Shown piece after piece: positions 58,331 to 64,000 of a stretch of 64,000 nucleotides of DNA. The translations under genes and the position numbers were made by a program. Source of the DNA: Delphinus delphis (Eukaryota; Chordata; Mammalia; Artiodactyla; Delphinidae); contig NC_082687.1 of NCBI RefSeq assembly GCF_949987515.2, positions 23,482,148 through 23,546,147 on the forward strand, read 5' to 3'. How positions within the stretch are numbered: position 1 is the stretch's first letter; the number at the start of each line of letters is the position of its first letter. Under the pieces are notes generated by a model, which worked only from the letters and a program-made list of their open reading frames with translations, was not told the origin of the DNA and made no database searches.

Positions 58331-58924
58331 CAATGGATGAAGTAAATGGGAGAATCAAGGGAAACTAGAAAAAGCAAGGAGAGAAGATGAGGGAAGAAAT
58401 TGGGAAAGATCTGAACCTAGGAATGGGCACTGTGTAATGAGCAGAGACAGAAGACCCTAAATAGGACTTCCATGAGCCTGGGACACCTTGTTATAGAAAA
58501 GTAAGGAAATGCCAGAAAGTATGATGATGCTCCAAACTAATGAGGGCCTGTCAAAAGGCTGTAGGAGTCTGCATGAAGGGGCAACCACTGGCAGTATTCT
58601 AGGCCATGCATTCATCAGAACGAATACTGAATGAAGTGGATATTACACGTTGAAGAAAAAGGATTCATGAAGGTCATACTGACACTGATAAAAATTCTTT
58701 ACAAAGCCCAAGTGGAGGAGGAGTTATACTCTACAGAAAAAAAAGTGCCAACTACTAAATGCAAAGGCATGATGTAAGTAGAAAATCCCCATTTTTACAA
58801 TCACCGCAGTAATAACTGATTCAGCAAGAACCAAAACTGGGTGGCTAAGATCAAAAGTAGTATCTGTTCTTATCAGTTTAATATCTGATATGTCCTCTAT
58901 CCAAGGACAATATATTATGAGAAA
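58331..58924. other. Unique sequence
   Basis: Nothing recognisable. Confidence 0.4.
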
Positions 58925-59283
58925 GGAATGAAGTACTGATACATGCTACACCATGAATGAACCTTGAAAACATTATGCTAAGTGAAAGAAGCCAGCCACA
59001 GACAGCCACGTACTGTATGGTTTTATTTATGTGAAATGTCCAGAAGAGGCAAATCCATTGATAGAAAGTAGGTTAGTGGTTGCTAGGGGCTGGATGGGTT
59101 AGGCGGAAATGGTGAGTGGCTGCTAAGTGGTCCAGGGCTTCTTTTTGGGATGATAAAATGTTATAAAATTGATTTTGGTGATGGTTGCACAACTGTGAAT
59201 ATACTAGAAACTAATGAATTGTATAATTTAAATGGATGAATTTTATAGTATGTGAAATATATCTCAATAAAGCTGTTTTTTAA
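58925..59283 (+). mobile_element. Ancient L1M 3' end
   Basis: 'gatacatgctacaccatgaatgaaccttgaaaacattatgctaagtgaaagaagcc', 'ggttgctaggggctgg', 'gatggttgcacaactgtgaatatactagaaac' and the end 'atatatctcaataaagctgtttttt'. This is the standard end of older L1M subfamilies. A-rich tail to about 59353. Confidence 0.85.
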
Positions 59284-59353
59284 AAACAAAAAAAGTAAAG
59301 TAAAAAATAAAGTAAATAAAAGGAGCTAAAACTCAAAAAAAAAAAAAAGAAAG

Positions 59354-60359
59354 GTGAGAGGGTTCTGCTTGTGCTTAGGATGTAAAAAGCTGCTAGACAA
59401 GGTTGCTCCCATTCTAACAACAAGAAAAAATTGTATAATCAGTAAAATGATAACTTTTCTAGAACTCACCAGAGAGATGAGGTCACAGGACAACCAAGTA
59501 AATTGAATTCTACAGAGTGACAATCCCCTCTGCAGAGAAGTGGGACTTTTGCCTTTGAGAGGGCATGAGTAGAAGAGGTCATTGCCATAAAGGTGGATAA
59601 GAAGAAATCAGCTAATATTGCTTAATAAATTCTTAAAATCAGTACAGGCTGATGAATCAGTTTAGAATAACTGGGAGTCCCTGACACAAAGAGAATCTGC
59701 ACTCACTTGCAAGTTCTTTTCTGCAGGCTTCTACTAGGTCAAAACTAAGCATAGGGCAGAAGACTCGAGAAAGTCCCTGCTGATGTGCAATGGTAATTGA
59801 CTGATGCGGGAGGAAAAACGCATAAAAGACTGCCTGCTTCCCTAGATCCTTCTTTCTTTGGAGCAAAAGCTTTTTACCACTTGTTAGGGGCAGCAAAACT
59901 TTATGAAAGATCTACTGCTTGAAGGAAGGGTAGAAATAAAAGCCCCCTGCATCTGGGGAAAGCACAGGAATACCTCTTGGGCTCAGATTCCTGTACTGAT
60001 ATAAATTAGAAGTCTGCTACCACTGGAGAAGGGGTAAGACCACAATAAATACAATGCAGAGTTTGGCTACCATGGGGGAATATGGGCAGAATTGCAGAGA
60101 AAGTTCCACCCTCTGAGTTCCAGGGTCACAGGCTTGCCTAAGACTACGGCTGGATCAGGATAACTGATAACCCCCTTTGTCCCCACCACTACTACCAGGA
60201 GCCTACCATTAGTAACTATCAACAACAGTCTTCCACTGAAAAAAAAGAGACTTCCTCTTCAGTGCAAATGTTAAGGGACTACTGGAAGCTACGGGTAGAG
60301 CAGGAACACTGCCAGGTCACACGCTAAGCACAAGGTAACCATAACCCACTGCTGGTTGA
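59354..60359 (+). other. Unclassified sequence, probably L1M/HAL1 5' region
   Basis: 59900-60359 leads without a break into L1M/HAL1 ORF1-type sequence and includes 'aaggtaaccataacccactgctggttgaatttcaatc', wording I associate with the 5' part of such elements. The earlier part is unrecognised. Confidence 0.35.
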
Positions 60360-61014
60360 ATTTCAATCTTGTATCACACTGAAGATAACAACAACAACAA
60401 CAAAATCCAAGTTTAGTTCAACCTGTGACTAGATGGACCCAGTGCCCCACACTAATGGCCTGACTGAAGAAGCAGCATGCCTATTTCCAGACATAAGGAC
60501 TATACATGTCTCAGTGTCTACAGTTCTTCAATACATAATGTCTGACATTCAATCAAATATTTGAGTCACACAGAAAGACAAGGGAAGAACCTACCCATTG
60601 TCAAGAGATTAGGGAATCAACAGAAGCAGACTCAGAGATGACCCAGATGTTGGAGCCCTTAGTCAGGGATGTCAAAATAACTAGAATTAATATGTTAAAG
60701 GACTGAGTGGAAAAGGTCTATAACATGCATGAATATTTGGGGGAATTTTAGCAGAGAAGTAGAAAATATAGAGTCCAGTGGAAATGCTAGAAATTTTAAA
60801 AAGTAATAGAGATGAAAAAATCTTTTAATTGACTTGTTAGCAGAATCAATACAACTAAAGAAAGATTTAGCAAACATAAAGATAGGCCAACAGAAATTAT
60901 ACAAACTGAAACACAAATAGAAAAAAAAGAGTGAAAAAAATATAATAGAGCATCCAAGAGCTGTGGGACAGAATCAGTCTAACATATATGTAACTAGTCT
61001 CAGAAGGAAGAGAA

Positions 61015-61141
61015 AAGGAATTCTCCAGTGGTCCAGTGGTTAGGACTCCATTCTTCCACCGCAGGGGGCACAGGTTTCATCCCTGGTTGGGGAACTAAGC
61101 TCCCACAAGCCACATGACATGGCCAAAAAAAATAAAAAAGA
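61015..61141 (+). mobile_element. Short Bov-tA-like SINE
   Basis: 'ggaattctccagtggtccagtggttaggactcc', 'caggtttcatccctggttggggaactaagctcccac' and 'acatggccaaaaaaaa'. Duplication agaaggaagagaa at 61002-61014 and 61142-61154, perfect 13 bp. Confidence 0.92.
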
Positions 61142-61805
61142 AGAAGGAAGAGAACAGAGTAATGATGATAATAATAACAATGATGATGATAGCTAACCTC
61201 CAAGAATCCCAAGCAGGATAAATACCAACACCACACACACACTTAGACATATCATAAACAAACTGCTGAAAACTGAAAAGCAAGAAAACACGGAAGGCAA
61301 GAAGGGAAAAAAGGAAACATTACATAAAGAAGAACAAAAATAAGAATTATAGCAGACTATCAGAAACTACACAAAGCCAGAGCAATGAAGCAATGTCTTT
61401 AAAGTACTAAAAGAAAACAACCTGTCAACCCAGAATTTTATACCCAGTGAAAATATATTTCAAAAATGAAAGAAAAATAGAGACTTCTTTCAGACAATAA
61501 AAGCTGAGATAATTCACTGCCAGCAGAACTGAACCACAAGAAATGTTAAAGAACATTCTTCAGGAAGAAGATATATGATATTAGGTGGTAGTTTTTAAAC
61601 CTACACAAATCAATAAAAAGCACCAAAAAATTTTAAAATGGTCAATATAAAGAGACTTTATCTTATTTGTAAGCTCTTTTTAAAAAAGAAAAAAACCTGA
61701 CTATCTAAAGCAAAAATGATGATGTATTGTGCATTTTATAACATGTAGAATTAAAATGTATGACCAACATCCTACCAAAGGTGGGAGGAAAGAATTTGAA
61801 GTATA

Positions 61806-62296
61806 AGAATGAAATAATGCCTTTTGCAGCAACATGGATGTACCTGGAGATTATCATACTAAGTGTAGTAAGTCAGAGAAAGACAAATACCTGATGATAC
61901 CACTCATATGTGAAATCTAATTTTTTTTTAAAAATGATACAAATGAACTTATTTACAAAACAGAAACAGACTTACAGATATCGAAAACAAACTTATAGTT
62001 ACCAAAGGGGAAATGTGGAGGGGAGACATAAATCAGGAGCTTGGTATTAACACACACACACCACTATATATAAGACAGATAACCAACAAGGACCTACTGT
62101 ATACCACAGGGAACTCTACTCAATATTCTGTTATAACCTATATGAGAAAAGAATCTGAAAAAGAATGAAAAAAATATATATATATATGTATATAACTGAA
62201 TCACTTTTCTGTACACCTGAAACTAACACAACATTGTAAACCAACTGTACTCCAATAAAAATTTTTTTTAAAAATTGATTCTAAAAGAAAAAAATT
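61806..62296 (+). mobile_element. 5'-truncated L1 3' end
   Basis: 'aacatggatgtacctggagattatcatactaag', 'agtcagagaaagacaaatac', 'aaccaacaaggacctactgtat', 'ctgtacacctgaaactaacacaacattgtaaacc' and 'ctccaataaaaa'. Duplication ttgaagtata (61796-61805) versus ttgaagcata (62299-62308), one difference. Confidence 0.92.
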
Positions 62297-62789
62297 TTTT
62301 GAAGCATAGCACTGTAAGATTATTACACTATACAGGAAGTAATATAATCTTACTTGAAGGTAAACTGCGATAAGTTAAAGATGGATATTGTAAAGCCTAG
62401 AGCAACCACTAAAAAAATTAAAGAGATGCAACTAATAACACAAATGGTAGTAATAAAATGAAATCAGAAATATGTGACAAAATCCAAAAGAAAGTGGTAA
62501 AAGAGGGGAAAGAGAACAAGGAACTGATGGAAAACAGTAGCAAGATGTTAGATTTAAATTCAATCATACTACTAGCTACATTAAATATAAATAATCTAAA
62601 CAACACAGAAGTCAGAGATCGACAGATTGAACAAGCAGCAAGATCCAACTGTAGGTTGTCTATTTCTTCAAATAAAAAAAAACGCAAGGCAACTATGAAA
62701 ATATGTGCATGGAAAAAGAAACTCTTTAAGAGGAATAAACATATTTCAAAGTGAATAAATAGGCCTTCTAAAAATTAAGAATATAAGAT

Positions 62790-62972
62790 TTTTTTTTTGA
62801 TGTGGACCATTTTTAAAGTCTTTATTGAATTTGTTACAATATTGCTTCTGTTTTATGTTTTGGCTTTTTGGCCAAGAGGCATGTAGGATTCCAGCTCCCC
62901 AGCCAGGGATCAAACCCGCACCACCTGCATTGGAAGGCTACGTCTCAACCGCTGGACCACCAGGGAAGTTCC
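62790..62972 (-). mobile_element. Bov-tA-like SINE, antisense
   Basis: 'ggctttttggccaagaggcatgtaggattccagctccccagccagggatcaaacccgcaccacctgcattggaag' and 'accgctggaccaccagggaagttcc'. Approximate duplication aagaatataa / aagaatacaa at 62777-62786 and 62973-62982. Confidence 0.88.
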
Positions 62973-63422
62973 AAGAATACAATATTCTTTAGAAAACAAA
63001 ATGGATAGATTTTAACATATAATCAAAAAGAGAATTAGTGAACAGGAAGAGATTGGAAAAATTATTCAGGAGTCATCATAAAGAAACAGGATAGCTGTGA
63101 AAGTGAATTTATGAGAAGTTATAAGAATAGAGTGAGAAAGACTAACATAAATCTAAGTTGATTTCCAGAAAGAGATAAGAGAGAGAATTTGGCAGAGAAA
63201 ATATTTGATGACAGAACAGTTAAAATTTTCTTAAAATGCAGCACTCAGAGATTCAAGAAGTCTTACAAATCCAAGCAGCATAAATCAAAAGAAATCGACA
63301 ACCAGATGCTTCACAGTAAAACTGCAGAAGACTAAAATAAAGTCAGAGAGGATTTTAATAGTGGTCAGAGGATTGAAAAATTAGACAGACACCTAACTGT
63401 TCATCTTTCAAAAAAAAGCCAG

Positions 63423-63771
63423 GGGCTTCCCTGGTGGCGCAGTGGTTAAGAATCCGCCTGCCAATGCAGGGTATACGGGTTTGAACCCTGCTCCAGGAAG
63501 ATCCCACATGCCGTGGAGCAGCCAAGCCCGAGCGCCACAACTACTGAGCCTGTGCGTCTGGAGCCCACGAGCCATGACTACTGAGCCCGAGTGCCACAAC
63601 TACTGAAGCCCGTGCTTGTGCTCTGCAGCAAGAGAAGCCACCGCAATCAGAAGCCTGCGCACCGCAATGAAGAGTAGCCCCTGCTTGCCACAACTAGAGA
63701 AAAGTCCACGCGTGGCAACAAAGACCCAACACAGCCAGAAATAAAAATAAGTAAATAAATTTATTTTTTTT
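63423..63771 (+). mobile_element. CHR-1-like long SINE
   Basis: Head gggcttccctggtggcgcag, long body with repeated 'cacaactactga' units and the end 'caaagacccaacacagcc' with an AAAT tail. Duplication aaaaagccag at 63413-63422 and 63772-63781. Confidence 0.94.
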
Positions 63772-63830
63772 AAAAAGCCAGATGACAGTGAAATAATAGT
63801 CAAAGTACTGAAGAACTAATGTCTCCAAAA

Positions 63831-64000
63831 ATTCTTCGGTTAATATATTTAACAGTGAAATGTTGTAAATATTTTCTTTCAGATTGGGAATTGAGATAAG
63901 GGTGCTCGTTTTCACCACTTGTGTTCAATATTATGCTGAAAATTCTAGTCAGTGCAGTAATTCAAGAGGAAAAGTAAAAGCATAGAGTTTCAAAGGGAGA
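63831..64000 (+). mobile_element. Ancient L1M ORF2 reverse-transcriptase fragment
   Basis: 'gagataagggtgctcgttttcaccacttgtgttcaatattatgctgaaaattctagtcagtgcagtaattcaagaggaaaa' is diverged L1 sequence just upstream of the FADD motif region. The element continues past the window edge. Confidence 0.65.

Larger units (their letters stand above)
60360..63830 (+). mobile_element. Ancient L1M/HAL1-type element(s), heavily interrupted
   Basis: ORF1-type wording: 'gacagaaagacaagggaagaacc'-like context at 60570, 'cagaagcagactcagagatgacccagatgttggag' (60620) and 'caacctgtcaacccagaattttatacccagtgaaaatat' (61420). Then ORF2-start wording: 'cttgaaggtaaactgcgataagttaaagatggatattgtaaagcctagagcaaccactaa' (62355) and 'tagatttaaattcaatcatactactagctacattaaat' (62549). 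63000-63420 again looks like ORF1, so two copies or a rearrangement are likely. Inserts at 61015, 61806, 62790 and 63423 interrupt it. Confidence 0.65.

Noticed and set aside
1..64000. CRISPR arrays, operons, prophage or bacterial-type systems
   Set aside because: None seen. All regular repeats are microsatellites, minisatellite-like DNA or retroelements of a mammalian genome.

Overview
The window looks like a piece of a cetacean (whale or dolphin) nuclear genome. It carries about fifteen tRNA-derived SINEs of the CHR / Bov-tA type. Most begin with a recognisable 'gggcttccctggtgg' head, have a tRNA-like A-box/B-box body and an A-rich tail, and are flanked by short target-site duplications. 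This SINE lineage is typical of whales, hippos and ruminants, and the abundant short (about 200 bp) CHR-2-like form points to Cetacea. The sequence is A+T rich and intron/intergenic in character. There are no operons, no complete protein gene and no RNA gene other than the tRNA-like SINE bodies.

Layout. 1-1051 looks like the end of an intron. 1052-1213 is a probable terminal coding exon of a host gene I could not identify (53 residues ending in a seven-glycine run and GRLVF, then TGA), and about 1214-3196 may hold its 3' UTR. 3197-8922 is a nearly full-length antisense LINE-1 with matching 12-bp duplications; a younger L1 3' end sits in its A-tail. 8923-10338 is unique sequence. 10351-17190 is a full-length-class sense LINE-1 interrupted by two SINEs; its 12-bp flanking repeat lies 230 bp upstream of the usual L1 5' end. 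17413-23140 mixes SINEs, a MER5A-like hAT element, MIR/L2-like relics and old L1M pieces. 23141-27640 is mostly unique. 27640-30720 holds an old antisense L1M in pieces.

32509-32907 is a MaLR-type LTR and 33801-34350 a second solo LTR, both with 5-bp duplications. 34356-48430 is mainly unique sequence with five SINEs, an L1 3' fragment and a small microsatellite-bearing retroinsertion. 48430-51660 is an old L1M split by a younger antisense L1, which itself contains a third L1 3' end. 51661-59600 is unique DNA with SINEs, CA repeats, an L2-like relic and an L1M 3' end. 59600-64000 is old L1M/HAL1-type sequence loaded with later SINE and L1 insertions.

Nothing here works together as a pathway. 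What can be read is the insertion history: ancient MIR/L2/MER5/L1M, then MaLR LTRs and longer CHR-1/Bov-tA-like SINEs, then L1 and the shorter CHR-2-like SINEs. I see no convincing undescribed biological system. The best leads are the unidentified exon, the possible L1 5' transduction, the tandem-repeated L1 5' UTR, and several unusual SINE structures. Family names are from memory of consensus sequences, not from a database search.
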